64,000 nucleotides of DNA from Fulvia fulva. Taxonomy: Eukaryota; Ascomycota; Dothideomycetes; Mycosphaerellales; Mycosphaerellaceae. The notes under the pieces were generated by a model, which was not told the origin of the DNA, searched no databases, and saw only the letters and a program-made list of their open reading frames with translations. The stretch's first letter is position 1; every line of letters starts with the position of its first letter. The stretch covers positions 1,736,001-1,800,000 of the forward strand of contig NC_063016.1 in NCBI RefSeq assembly GCF_020509005.1, in the 5' to 3' direction. Below are positions 10,861-21,551 of this stretch, piece by piece. Made by a program: the position numbers and the translations under genes.

Positions 10861-12685
10861 ATGAACTGCCCATCAAGGACCGATCCTGAGATCCCATCTG
10901 GGTTCAATCAGAGCCCCAACTCTCTGGCCGCAGACACCACGACGAGAAGTGATCTTGGGCAGGTGGCGAGTGCTAGAATCCAACACGACCACAAGTTGAA
11001 GACCAAGGACGGCCCAAATGTCGAATTGACGCAACTGGGCGGACCCAGCGATGCCGATGGAATGCGAAGGAGGAAGTCTCAAGGCGATGGAGCAAGCATC
11101 GCCCACTCTGGGTTTGGAGAGCAGATGCTCGGGCAAACGCTCGGCACATCAGGCCCTCCAAACCCACGACTGCCATTCTGGCGGTCACCATTCAGGCGAA
11201 GCGGACAAGTGATGTGGAAATTCATGCAGTTTGTTGGTCCTGGTTTCATGATTGCAGTGGCGTACATCGACCCAGGCAACTATGCTACCGACGCTGCTGC
11301 TGGAGCCTCTTATCGATTTAGGCTTCTTTTCATGGTCCTACTGTCCAACATCTTCGCCATTTTCCTACAGTCGCTCTGCATCAAGATGAGCACTGTCACT
11401 GGCCTCAACCTGGCCGAAATGAACAAGGCGCATTGTCCGCGCTGGCTCAACTATGTCCTCTACTTCTTTGGGGAGGCCGCGGTCATTGCCACTGATATAG
11501 CGGAGGTCATTGGATTCGCAATCGCACTCAACCTGCTTGCGCCCAAGTTACCGATCGTAGCTGGATGCGCTATATCGATCCTCGATGTAATGTTCATTCT
11601 TCTTCTCTATCGTCCGGAAGGCTCGATGAAGGCGCTGCGACTATTTGAGGGCTTCGTCATGCTTTTGGTGCTAGGTGTGGCGATTTGCTTCTGCTTTCAA
11701 ATGTCGCTAATCAAAAACACCTCTGTCGGCGATGTCTTTAAAGGATACCTGCCTTCAAGTGCGTTGGTGGAAAATCAAGGGTAAGGTCCGCCCGAATTGG
11801 CAGAAGAACTTCGCCGCTTACTTTGAACGCAGACTCTACCAGGCATGCGGCATTCTAGGTGCTACTGTCATGCCTCACTCGTTGTATCTCGGCAGCGCAT
11901 TGAACCAGCCACGACTCCAACACTTCGACATCAAACACAACAACTACAGTCGAACTGTGATTGAGCACAGCGACGATGATGACACCTCGATGGCCCCGCC
12001 AGAGAAGTACAGACCGTCGCTCCAGGCCATTAACAGCTGCATGAAGTACTCCATCATCGAGCTTGCAATCTCGCTGTTCACATTTGCCCTATTCATCAAC
12101 AGCGCGATCCTGATCGTCTGTGGCGCCTCGCTCTACTCGGTCGACGGGGCGCAAGATGCAGACCTCTTCGGCATCTACAACCTGCTTCGCGACCAGCTCA
12201 ACCACGCCGCAGCCACCGTATTCGCGGTCGCACTTCTGCTGTCCGGATGCTCTGCCGGTATTGTCTGCACAATGGCTGGACAGATCATCAGCGAAGGTCA
12301 ACTGAACTGGAAGCTGAAGCCTTGGGTCACCAGACTGCTCACACGATCGATCTCCATCGTTCCAGCCATTTTAGTCGCTGGAACCATCGGAAAGAAGGGC
12401 CTGTCAGAGGCCTTAGTCGGGTCGCAAGTGGCGCTCAGTGTCATCTTGCCGTTTGTCACAGCTCCGTTGATCTACTACACCTGCCGCAACAAGTACATGA
12501 CAGTCATCACATCAGGCTCTAGCAGCAACCCTCGTAACGAGGTGGATGAGTACGGAAACGCGGTCCCGACGCAGGTGAAGATGAAGAATCACTGGACTGT
12601 GACCATTTTGGGGGTGGCTATCTGGATCATCATTGTCATCATGAACGTTGCCAACATCGTTCTGACTGGACTTGGCAAGAACTAA
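10861..12685 (+). CDS. NRAMP-family divalent metal transporter
   Basis: This is a proton-coupled Mn2+/Fe2+ importer of the NRAMP/SMF family (Smf1-3 in yeast). Two exons, 10861-11780 and 11833-12685, are joined by a 52-bp intron (GTAAGG to GCAG), giving 590 residues, normal for fungal SMF proteins. The start MNCPSRTDP has context ATCAACATG. After a ~110-residue polar N-terminus, TM1 carries the metal-binding DPGNYATD motif (near residue 140). TM6 carries MPHSLYLGS, the second signature, just after the splice junction. About 11 hydrophobic segments are visible, including GAVILSI-type helices and the C-terminal NHWTVTILGVAIWII. A His/Asp-rich loop lies between TM6 and TM7. Location could be plasma membrane, endosome or vacuole; the sequence does not decide. 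Confidence 0.93.
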
Positions 12686-12889
12686 AGGTACTCGTGAGAA
12701 GCACCACTTACTGTTTAGAGAGCTAGGCTTCGAGCCCAGAAGGCAAGCCAATGGTGGGCATGGCAAGGTGCACTAGGGTGATAAGTATTCACCGGTGAAA
12801 TGTATCAACACTGCAGCACGTTCCGCTCGTCATCGATAATGGCTGATCCCCAACCCACCAACGTATAGCTAGAGGCCCTGTTTCAATTC

Positions 12890-13304
12890 CTACAGCTTCT
12901 TCTTCGCCGGCTTTGACAATCCCACGCCCAGCAGAAACATCGCCCTGATGATCCCAACAGCAACAGTGATCCCAATATCGACCCGCCGAGATCAAAGCTC
13001 GAAGAAGAGCTGCAACCATCCCAAAGTCCGTGATAAGAATCCCAGCCTCGAGAGCTTTCCAGCCAGCAAGATTGTGGGGTGCTGCTCGAAGGACGAAGAT
13101 CTCCATGAATGTAAAGCAGGCGAAGCAAGTGCTCATGGCGTCCAGAAGGAGTCGTGTCTCTGTTGTGGGAGGCAGTACTGGATGAGCGGCATAGCTGCCC
13201 AAAGATACCGCTGGGAATTGGTGGACGATGATTCCGGAGGTTGCGATTATGGGGTCTATTGTTTGGAAGAAGAGGCGGTATGGGGAGGGAATGGGGGTGG
13301 ACAC
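12890..13304 (-). CDS. DUF7704 membrane protein with frameshift
   Basis: The start MSTPIPSPYRLFFQTIDPI, followed by TRLLLDAMSTCFACFTFMEIFVLRA and ITDFG, matches the small fungal integral membrane family DUF7704 (about 140-160 residues; function unknown). In the starting frame the sequence then becomes hydrophilic and Cys/Trp-rich. A different frame instead gives ITVAVGIIRAMFLLGVGL and ends at a stop at 12890-12892, which is the expected last helix. The frame change is one base at or near the CCC run at 12982-12984 (GGG in the gene). I could not find a consistent intron. It is a sequencing indel or a broken gene. Read without correction, the frame would run to 12789. Confidence 0.6.
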
Positions 13305-13590
13305 TGTAGGTGGCTTGTGTCGGACAGTGAGAGCTATGAAAAGTCGATGATGCTCCCCTTCAAGACCCTCCGAGGTAGCTATGTGAGTGATGTCGACTCT
13401 CTGTCATGCTACGACTTCGTGCACATGTATGACGAGTATCACGGTGTGAAGGAGGAAGTGAGTACAGTACTGATAAGGGTCTGAATGTACTGAGACAGAC
13501 CTGCATGCTTATCTCCGAGCTAAACTCCACCCTCGTCCAAATTTCCATCAATTCGTCTCTCCCCTCCAACAACCACCGCACCCACCCACA

Positions 13591-14367
13591 ATGTCCTCCC
13601 TCCGCAACGCCGTCCAGCGCCGCAATCATCGCGAGCGCGACCAGCCCACGGAACGCAAAAAATGGGGTCTTCTCGAAAAGCGCAAAGACTACAAGCTCCG
13701 CGCCGCAGACCACAAAACCAAGCAGCGCAAAATCAAAGCGCTGCAGACGAAAGCCTCAGAACGCAACGAAGATGAGTTCTACTTTGGGATGATGTCCTCG
13801 ACGACGGAGAATGGAGTTCGGAGATCGAAGCGTGGAGAGGAGAATGCGGGCGGAGGAGGGAAGAGTTTGGATTTGGATGTGGTCAACTTGATGAAGACGC
13901 AGGATCAGGGATACTTGCAGACTATGTTGCAGAGGACGAGGAGGGAGAGGAAGCGGCTGGAAGAGGATGTGCTGTTGGGGGAGAGGGGTGTGAAGTTGGA
14001 GCCGGGTGGTGGGAGGATTGTGTTTGGGGATGATGAGGATGATGAGGGTGTGCCTGCCCTACCTGCGCCGGCTAAACGTGAAGATGAGGATTTCGATATG
14101 GACCTGGATGGCTTCGATGACGAGAGTGCCAGCGAGCATGATGAATCCGATGACGAAGATCTGACGCCCGAGCAACGATCATTGAAGAGGAAGAAACGAC
14201 ATGCTTTGCAGACGAAGCGAAGAAAGCTGGATGCCTTGAAGGAGCAGGAAGAGAAGCTGAGCGCTGCATTAGATGGACTCGATCATCAACGGGCGAAAAT
14301 GAATGGCACAATTGGTGGAGTGAACAAGAACGGAGTGTCGTTCAAGCCTCGACAACGGAAGCGATGA
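13591..14367 (+). CDS. UTP11: UTP11, SSU processome component
   Basis: U3 snoRNA-associated protein 11 acts in the nucleolus in early 18S rRNA processing. The 258-residue product has the hallmark N-terminus MSSLRNAVQRRNHRERDQP, then WGLLEKRKDYKLRAADH, KIKALQTKASERNEDEFYFGM and DVVNLMKTQDQGYLQTM. An acidic stretch sits in the middle (about residues 150-195), then RSLKRKKRHALQTKRRKLDALKEQEEKL and a basic end. It is uninterrupted and of family length. It starts 286 bp from the divergent DUF7704 gene and ends 63 bp before the convergent dehydrogenase. Confidence 0.95.
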   Translation: MSSLRNAVQRRNHRERDQPTERKKWGLLEKRKDYKLRAADHKTKQRKIKALQTKASERNEDEFYFGMMSSTTENGVRRSKRGEENAGGGGKSLDLDVVNLMKTQDQGYLQTMLQRTRRERKRLEEDVLLGERGVKLEPGGGRIVFGDDEDDEGVPALPAPAKREDEDFDMDLDGFDDESASEHDESDDEDLTPEQRSLKRKKRHALQTKRRKLDALKEQEEKLSAALDGLDHQRAKMNGTIGGVNKNGVSFKPRQRKR

Positions 14368-14430
14368 GCTATCAGCAAGTCTGACTATGATCGTTACATC
14401 GTGCTGGAGATACATTGCTACGGAGCTTGA

Positions 14431-15219
14431 TCACATCTTCGCCGGCATCCTCGTCGCAGCATCTATCCTGATACACTCTCCATTGAGATATCCATTCTCG
14501 ACACACGTTCGCACCATGTGCGCAAACTCTTTCGCGTGGCCCAGCCGCTTCGGGAACTCGGCAGTATTTTCCAGCGCCTTCCTCACCTTGTCCGACATTT
14601 GAGCAGACATCGCGGTTGAGAAAAGACTGGGTGCGACCGACAATGCGCGTATACCGTTCGGGGCCAAATCTCGTGCCAGTACGAGCGTCATGCTTCGAAT
14701 AGCGCCCTTTGTCGCAACATACGACAGCTGGCCAACTTGTCCCTCGAAAGCCGAAGTGGATGACACCATAACGATCACACCTCTCTCGCCATCCTCGTTG
14801 ACTGGATCGTTCTTGGCAATATGCGGTACGACCAATCTCAGCGTGTTCAGGACTCCCCTCAGGTTGATATCGATCACGAAATCCAGCTTTTCCATCGCAA
14901 TCGGGTTCAAGTTCTTGTCGATGATCTTGCCCGGCAGACCAACACCAGCAAACGGCATCACACCACGAACAGGCTTGCCATTCTGCTTCGCCCACTCGAC
15001 TGCTCCATTGATGGCTTTTTCTAGACTTTCAGATTCGGTAACGTCGACTTCGAAGAACTTGGCTCGTTCGCCGAGGGATTTGATGACTTTCTCGCCGTTT
15101 GCAGGGTTCATGTCCAGGATTGCGGTGTAGCCGCCATTGCTGTAGAGATCTTCTACGGTCGCGAGACCTAGGCCGGAGGCGCCGCCGGTGATGATGAAGG
15201 TGCTGTCTTTGATCTGCAT
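14431..15219 (-). CDS. short-chain dehydrogenase, HSD10-like
   Basis: A classical SDR oxidoreductase of 262 residues. It has the NAD-binding TGGASGLG motif at residues ~11-18, an Asp after beta-2 (AILDMNPANG) that favours NAD over NADP, and the VDVTE stretch. The catalytic Ser lies in VSSTSAFEG, with the Tyr-x-x-x-Lys site in LSYVATKGA. The overall pattern resembles 3-hydroxyacyl-CoA dehydrogenase type 2 (HSD17B10), which acts in mitochondrial beta-oxidation, but NNAG is replaced by PFAGVG and the substrate cannot be read from sequence. No clear targeting peptide. It faces TAF9 across a 465-bp divergent region. Confidence 0.9.
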   Translation of the reverse strand: MQIKDSTFIITGGASGLGLATVEDLYSNGGYTAILDMNPANGEKVIKSLGERAKFFEVDVTESESLEKAINGAVEWAKQNGKPVRGVMPFAGVGLPGKIIDKNLNPIAMEKLDFVIDINLRGVLNTLRLVVPHIAKNDPVNEDGERGVIVMVSSTSAFEGQVGQLSYVATKGAIRSMTLVLARDLAPNGIRALSVAPSLFSTAMSAQMSDKVRKALENTAEFPKRLGHAKEFAHMVRTCVENGYLNGECIRIDAATRMPAKM

Positions 15220-15684
15220 GTTGATGGTGGTGTCAGAAGTGAAAGAATGCGACAGCTTTGAGATGATGCAGAGCAGGCAAAGCGCCGAGGTAACTATGCT
15301 GACCTAAAGCCGAGAGGTCAAGTACGACCTGCAGTGCTGCAACTAGCTCTACAGTATATTCTATGTTGTTCCACAGAGTTGGATTGTCCGAAGCTGAGTG
15401 CCTTTCGCTTTGATATGAAGATGTTGATGTGAAAGCGCGAAGAGTGTCAAGTGACCAGCTCAAGCATGTGAATGCCCGCCTTTCTCCGCAAAGTCAATGC
15501 ACCAGCCACAATTGAGACCTGAGGCTTCACTTCGCGTGACTTCTGGAGCTTGAGCTTGAACTTCAACATCAGAAACTCATATGCTGCCACCAACACATTG
15601 AACCACCTCTCTGCGCACACATTCAATCCAATCGCCACATACCACTCAGCTTGCTATCACAAAAAGCGCATAACACCCACCGCC
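15220..15684. other. divergent promoter region, SDR and TAF9
   Basis: Between two divergently transcribed genes. No gene, repeat or clear TATA box. The part just before TAF9 is pyrimidine- and CA-rich, as is common for fungal 5' leaders. Confidence 0.4.
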
Positions 15685-16404
15685 ATGGCCACAACCAACG
15701 GCCACCCAGCAACACCACCACCTACAACCGCGTCTGTCTCCATTCCCGACCCAAAACCCACCACAACGACAACTCTCGACGACAGCGCTCCCATATCCTC
15801 AACACAAGACGATGGTCTCTCCCGCCGTCCCCGCGACGCCCGCCTAATTCACCTAATCCTCCACGCCCAAGGTCTCCACTCCTACCAAGAACGCGTTCCC
15901 CTCCAACTCCTCGACTTCGCCTACCGCTACACCTCCGGCGTACTCTCCGACAGTCTCCGCCTCGCATCAGAAGGATACGCCAACACAAACGAAAGCCGCA
16001 ACAAAAAAGGCGCTGGCGCAGGTGACGAGGGTAACATCACTGTCACAGCGCTTCGACAAGCAATCGCCAGTAGAATGAGCTATACGTTCGCGGGCGCGTT
16101 GCCGAAGGAGTTCATGATGAATGAGGCGGCGGAGAGGAATCGGGTGGCGCTGCCGAAGATTGAGAGGGGTTTTGGCATGCAGTTGCCGCCGGAGAAGTAT
16201 TGTTTGACGGGAGTTGGGTGGGGGTTGAGGGAGGAGTGGAGTGATGAGGAGGATGTGCCGATCCAGCAGGATGGGGTGAGGGCGGAGGAGAGGGAGGATG
16301 AGAAGATGGGGGGTGTTGATGGGGTGGAGGATGAGGATGAGGAGGGAGCGGGGAGGATGGAGGATGTGTTTGGGGAGGGGGACACGAATATGACGCAGGA
16401 TTGA
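15685..16404 (+). CDS. TAF9: TAF9, TFIID/SAGA histone-fold subunit
   Basis: TAF9 pairs with TAF6 through a histone-fold domain in TFIID and SAGA and so serves RNA polymerase II transcription. The ATG at 15685 sits in a strong context (ACCGCCATGGCC); the frame is open upstream but without ATG. The 239-residue product starts with a Thr/Pro-rich ~45-residue tail. The histone fold follows: RRPRDARLIHLILHAQGLHSY, RVPLQLLDFAYRYTSGVLSD and ITVTALRQAIASRMSYTF. The TAF9-specific motif GALPKEFMMNEAAERNR and then LPPEKYCLTGVGWGL come next. The C-terminus is strongly acidic (residues ~190-235). No intron is needed. Confidence 0.95.
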   Translation: MATTNGHPATPPPTTASVSIPDPKPTTTTTLDDSAPISSTQDDGLSRRPRDARLIHLILHAQGLHSYQERVPLQLLDFAYRYTSGVLSDSLRLASEGYANTNESRNKKGAGAGDEGNITVTALRQAIASRMSYTFAGALPKEFMMNEAAERNRVALPKIERGFGMQLPPEKYCLTGVGWGLREEWSDEEDVPIQQDGVRAEEREDEKMGGVDGVEDEDEEGAGRMEDVFGEGDTNMTQD

Positions 16405-16693
16405 GGGTGAAGACGTGTGAATTGAGCTTTAGCGAGGCGTTGGGGATGGAATGGCTATTGTTTTGGCTTGCTGATGAGCTATATACCCGAACGACAGCTT
16501 TGGTTGCGAAAGCTAGCCAGGCACTGGATAAGCTTCAAAAGGAGTTTGATAAAGTGTCGTGCTCTGTCTTCCCACGTCCCAACAGGGACAATGGCATGAA
16601 CGCCAGAAAATCCAATGGGTCCTTGTGGCGGCGTTGATGAGCAAAGGCTTGAGGGCAGAACCATGATCGCACTGGCAAATGTTAGCGCAGCCG

Positions 16694-18055
16694 TCATTGC
16701 GAGATTCTCCGAATCATCATGTCAACAGCCTTCTCGTATCTTGAAGAAGGCTTGTAGCTTCTCAGCATCTGGTGTAGATCTGCCATCACGTCCTTGGCTT
16801 CGGATGGGCGACCATTCCTGCCAAAGTCCCACATGTCGAGGCAAGTGCCACGGTCGTGACTGTAGAGTGTCTCGTCACCGCAATCTCTGTATGCAAGTGA
16901 CCAGCCTAAGGCCTTTGGAACAACGTGATCGGGAGTGCCGCACGCTAACTTCGAGTAGTGAATGCATTGAGGCACTTGCGCGAGGAGCAGAAGGCATGGT
17001 TGCTGGGGCTGCGACCTTGGTTGCAGGACACAGTTCAGTGGCATCAGAACCATACTCCATCGATTATTCTCCGCGACAAGGGCTGACCCAGCCCCAAGTT
17101 TGATCTCCAGCCCCTGATTCGTGACAGTCCAGGGCGCACGACTGAACATAGATCGCCGCTGGACGCCACCCGACGATTGGAAGAACGAGGGCGCCGGTGA
17201 TCAAATCGAAGTAAGCAACGGTTGTTCGTCAATGTCGTCGAGATCCCAGGCGAAGATGGACTCATCATTCCAGGTCCTTGCTATTTCATGCTGGAGTCGA
17301 ATCCAAGCTTGGCCCCCTTCGCCGTACAACAATGACATGTTGACGCCTAGGAGACCTATGAGACAATAGGCCTGATCTTCGCTTCTGGTAGTGTCGCGTG
17401 TGGCCGCCCAGCTCATGCGCTGCGCCATGCTATAATCGACTAATTGATCCGGGTCTTCCAAGAGAATCAGAGGGACTCTGATAACTCTCTCGATGATCTG
17501 TGACATAGGCAACTCGATCCGTGGGACGATGGTAGCTCCGGAACCAAAGTTCTGCCAGTTGTTGTTGACGAATATCAGTTTTTGCGGCGCGATGAGCTCC
17601 TGCAAGGTCCAGCCCCGTGTGAACCACCTTGACTCTTCGAATTGACGAAGTGTTGCAATGCATTCTTGACATCTGGAACGACATCCTTCAGCGCAAGGTG
17701 CAGCAGTAACGTCCTGCACGTATGCGATGCTCTCCCAAGAGTCTTGATACCAGTTGTACATGCTATTGATAGCTTCGGAAAGCTCCGAGCTACTCTCTTT
17801 GTCTATACAGCATGTGTCGATCCAAGCCCACGTTATCGCCTTTGGGATAGTCGACTGGGAGGAACCGCTCCGGAGATATGCACAGAATTGGGTCACTTTG
17901 TTATTCGGGAGTTGCCCTCCATTGTTCAATGCTGCGGTGCATGCGTTGAAAGAGACCTCCTCTGTTCCCCAGCAATGCGATAGAATCGCGTACGGCGGAC
18001 GGTCAGACCCAAGAAAAGTTTTCATCTGTCCAGTGTGTATGTTGATCAAACGCAT
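16694..18055 (-). pseudogene. HET-domain gene 1 with in-frame TGA
   Basis: HET-domain proteins mediate heterokaryon incompatibility. The frame starts MRLINIHTGQMKTFLG and shows the HET core: PYAILSHCWG, WAWIDTCCIDK, INSMYNWYQDSW, SRWFTRGWTLQELIAP, SEDQAYCLIGLLGVNMSLLYGEG. After 284 residues a TGA (17201-17203) interrupts it. The same frame then continues without break into typical C-terminal HET-protein sequence: SPAPSFFQSSGG, then APWTVTNQGLEIKLG, ending at 16694 (453 residues if read through). No intron fits around the TGA because conserved residues lie directly on both sides. CGA-to-TGA or TGG-to-TGA would each be one C-to-T change on one strand. Pseudogene is the simplest reading; a stop-codon readthrough isoform or sequencing error is possible. 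Fifty bases of 568 bp of empty DNA separate it from the related HET-2 relic. Confidence 0.75.
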
Positions 18056-18623
18056 ATCGCTGTCAGGGCCTTGAAGCGCGATACGTTGTCTTGCAGAACC
18101 CTGAACGTCCGACTGTTCTTGGAGCTGAATGTGCTGTGCTTGAAAGTAAAGAGCTCCTCACAGCTGAACGCCACGGTCACACAGCAGGACCAAGGTCTAG
18201 ACCGAAGCGAGCTGCGAGACATGGATTCTATCAATACGCAGGCAGTGTCGCTGATGCGAAGAATCGTGCAGTAAATGTCCGCAGTCATCCTATATTTGCT
18301 TCGGACTATAGGCTACCCAGTGGCTAGTCAGATTGTCAGTGTCGCGAAATTTGATGACCTGTGTACACCGTACCACCAAGAGCGAAAGCAATCAGACTTC
18401 GCAGCAGCGTCACGAACCTACTCACCGAGGCTATCATGTATGTCTCGATGCCTGCTGTCATTGTTGGTGCTGAACACATGCGCAGTCAGCTGCAATTCGG
18501 CCATGTTAACAGAGCGATATCTCTTCATTGGCATCTGTGAGTCGTTGGTAGTTCCATGGACTGACTTTGATAGGCAGTGATGCACCGTGGATGCATAGAA
18601 GGAACCGAACGTATAGAGATGCA
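18056..18623. other. gap between two HET genes
   Basis: No recognisable gene remnant, repeat or RNA gene. It should include the promoter of HET gene 1 and the 3' flank of HET gene 2, both on the minus strand. Confidence 0.4.
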
Positions 18624-20442
18624 TCAAGTTGGCCGGAGGAATACCACCTCGATACTTCCAGAGCTTCGTCCAGCCGAATCGTCTGCCTCAGACCATAATC
18701 GTTCTGTCTTCTGTCTTCTATTCACGCTATTGTTCGACGGTGCTTGGCGTGCTTTGATAGCCAAGGTGGCAAAGGTGGAGCCCATCCAGCTCTTCGCAGT
18801 CAGATCGAGTGTCAAAATGATCTCTTCAAGTGCACAGCTGACATTCGCTGGTCTTCCAGTCTTCAGGCTCCAGGTGTGCGTCTCGGACTTTGATTTGTGC
18901 TCATCAGCGAGTTCCGTCAATACAATAGTGATTTGGTTCCGGCTGTGCCACCGCCCTCGTCTGCGACCGTGAAGTGGAACACCGCTATGCAAAGGCGTAC
19001 TGTACCTGCTGTATCGTGGTCACGTCGATTCTGGTCTCGCGATAACTACAAGCCGAGCTTATCGTGCCTTCGAGGTGTATCAAAAGCCACGAGTATGCTG
19101 GATTTGCCGGATAAGCATGTGGCACGGTCTTGACTCCTTGTTCCACCCGCTACTGTCGCAAGAGCCTGGAAATTCACATACAATTTCAGATCCTTGTCAT
19201 CATAGCCGCGGGAAACCCGAGGAGGCATCTGCCTTAGCATGATTATGTCCCTTGTGGAGGTAGCAGGCAGACAGCCGTCAGTCATGACAACTATGCGGCC
19301 CATGCTACGCAACACATGTTCACAGCTGCGGGCGCCAGAATCTACAGGTATGTAGTACTGCGCCTCTCTAGATCAATGTCCTCGCCGTCGTCCAGCCAGA
19401 AAAGGTTGATAGCTAGCGGACTGGGGTCACTCTGGTAACGGCAATTGGGTATTGCATGGGATAATCGGCGCTGAACAGCTCCGCCATGGGATGTGTCGTA
19501 CATCGAGCGACAATCGACTAAGACCAAGGGCAGACGTAATCTGAGATTGTCCACGGAGTAAGCTCCTCCCCATGCTCGTATATTCCCAGAAAGAGGGACC
19601 ACATGTTCATGCCGGGCATGCCGAGCATCCTGTGGTGACTTGGCAAGTAGGTATTCATAACTTGGATCTTCATAGTAGGGTGGCGAGCGACCTTGCCATG
19701 CAAAGATAGAATGGTCCACAGATCTGTAAATTATCTCCTCTTGCAAGCGCCTAAAGGCCTTGTCACCTTCACCATATATCAGCGGCAGGGAAACATCGAA
19801 AAGGCCTATCAGACAGTACGCTTGATCCTCTAGTCTCGTCGTCTTACGTTCTGAAGCCAATGCCATGCGTGTGGCTACAGATTACCCTGAAGGTCTTTTC
19901 ACGTGCTTCAAAACCTCTTCAGGGATGTTCGTGTACTCTGCGATGGACTTGGCCTCACCCCTTTTTGAGTTTGAGGAGAGAATGCCCAGCAGATTCCAGC
20001 CTTGGCCAAAAAATGCTACATGCTTCGGCACGAGAAGCTCCTGGAGAGTCCATCCCCGAGTGAACCATCTGCTTTGGTTGACTGCTTTGTCTTCGAGAGC
20101 GTTACAACTTGCAGGGACGTCGCTCATGTACACGATGCATACAGCCGCTTCCTCATAGTACCGGTACATTGAGTTGATGCCTTCGGAAAGATCGGCAGAG
20201 CTGGACTTGTCGATGCAGCAAGTATCCACCCACGCATAGTCGAGAGAGTAGACGCTAGATGCCAGCTTACAGAGCCCAGCGATCTTCGCAAAGCCTTTAC
20301 GAGTGGCTCGATATTCGAGTCGCTGCCAGTCAGACAGGGCGACTTCTTTGCTCCCCCACGTATGTGATAGTATTGCGTATTTTGGGCATCGGGAATCTGG
20401 GAACTCGGACAGCTTCAATGTCTTGGTATTGATCAGTCGCAT
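18624..20442 (-). pseudogene. HET-domain gene 2, several disruptions
   Basis: The start MRLINTKTLKLSEFPD parallels HET gene 1. Core motifs are present: KYAILSHTWG, YAWVDTCCIDK, INSMYRYYEEA, SRWFTRGWTLQELLVP and, after the first stop, LEDQAYCLIGLFDVSLPLIYGEG. Lesions read from the 5' end are: (1) TAA at 19882-19884 inside otherwise continuous HET sequence; (2) a frame change near 19345-19370, after which YYIPVDSGARSCEHVLRSMG resumes in another frame; (3) TAG at 19046-19048 with the same frame going on; (4) a second frame change near 18935-18950, with the rest in the third frame to 18624. With two stops and two shifts this is a decayed gene of originally about 600 residues. The homologous neighbour suggests a tandem duplication. 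Confidence 0.8.
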
Positions 20443-20780
20443 GATGTATGCTAGCTGAACTTCGCTCTTCCTGTGGATAATTTCGGTCGGTGAAAGCTTG
20501 ACTTGTAGCACAGCTTGTGCTGGTACCGTCAAGCTTGTCCGTTGCTCCGGGCTTCAGGTCGGCAAATTTGACGCTGTGTTTGCACAGTCAGCACACCGGG
20601 AGCTGTTGCATAATGCTGTGTAACGCCAGACTGCAGTAGCTTGATGTGCTGATTTCGCAATTTCCCGCTTCTCCATGTCTCCGTCGTCTTATTCTAGAGT
20701 CAGTCAGGGAACGTCTTGACGGTTACTCTTTTCTCGCAAACTCGGTATTGGACGATGGCCGTCTCGAAAGACAAAGGAAA
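20443..20780. other. convergent/upstream gap
   Basis: Between the start of the HET-2 relic and the end of the next minus-strand gene. No supported feature. Confidence 0.4.
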
Positions 20781-21551
20781 TCATCTACGGGACAGGTTGC
20801 ATGATGCCTGTTGTCCAACTGCTTCATCAGGATTGAAGATGTTGATAAACCCTCCTCTTCCAGCCATACCCCCAAGATCCACACCGTTCAGATTATGCAT
20901 TAGCATCTCGAACCTGCTTGCGGCGATTGCCTCCCTGTGGTGAATGTTGATGCGAACTGGATTCTGAACCTTAAGACGTCCAAGCACTTCAGCGATGGGG
21001 TCGCCGTAGCCAGCATGATTTCCTAGTGCATCACTGGTCTCTGGATAGAAGTTCAAGGCAAGCAGCCAGACATTTAGCTTGCCATTGGTCTGAAGTGCAT
21101 CGATGAAAAGCTCCAGTCTGCGCTGGAGCAAGGGTACTTCATGCAGCCTTCGCTGATCGATGATCAGCCTCAGGTGGCGCATATGCTGGATGAGAGCGCA
21201 GTTCTCAAGCCTGCCCATGTTGAAAGCGCTGTTGATGTCATCTTGGTGGAAGGGCTGGCTGTTGCGGTTTTCCGGACTGTCGTTGATCTCGCAGTCGAAC
21301 TCGAAGAAGCCATAGAACACAGGCAGCGCCTCCGCATATATAGTGTTGCAAGTCCGTAGCAATGCCTGGCCGTTTACATCCGACTTCCTTATGGACCGCA
21401 ACGTGCTTGGCTTGAGGTAAACATTACCACTCCTGATCTGGAGCCGTGGCTTCGACAGGTAGCAGTTGTGCTCCGGTCCAGGGGTGAAGACATGGGCGTA
21501 AATCTGTTCACGAAGCTCTGGGGGAAGTTTCCAAAGAGTGCAAGAATCCAT
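20781..21551 (-). CDS. 2EXR/F-box-like domain protein
   Basis: The 256-residue product starts MDSCTLWKLPPELREQIYAHVF, the F-box-like helix pair seen in large fungal families (2EXR/DUF7730 type). ALLRTCNTIYAEALPVFYG, the second conserved block of these proteins, follows about 60 residues later. The rest (RHLRLIIDQRR and so on) resembles the beta/alpha region that follows in this group. Such proteins are thought to act as substrate adaptors or protein-protein interaction modules, but this member's role is unknown. The ATG at 21551 opens the conserved motif directly. No membrane or signal sequence. Confidence 0.75.
   Translation of the reverse strand: MDSCTLWKLPPELREQIYAHVFTPGPEHNCYLSKPRLQIRSGNVYLKPSTLRSIRKSDVNGQALLRTCNTIYAEALPVFYGFFEFDCEINDSPENRNSQPFHQDDINSAFNMGRLENCALIQHMRHLRLIIDQRRLHEVPLLQRRLELFIDALQTNGKLNVWLLALNFYPETSDALGNHAGYGDPIAEVLGRLKVQNPVRINIHHREAIAASRFEMLMHNLNGVDLGGMAGRGGFINIFNPDEAVGQQASCNLSRR

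Noticed and set aside
16694..20442. Reassigned or suppressed stop codon as a general explanation for in-frame stops
   Set aside because: All three stop codons occur as interruptions here, while the same codons end the intact genes normally, so recoding is unlikely.
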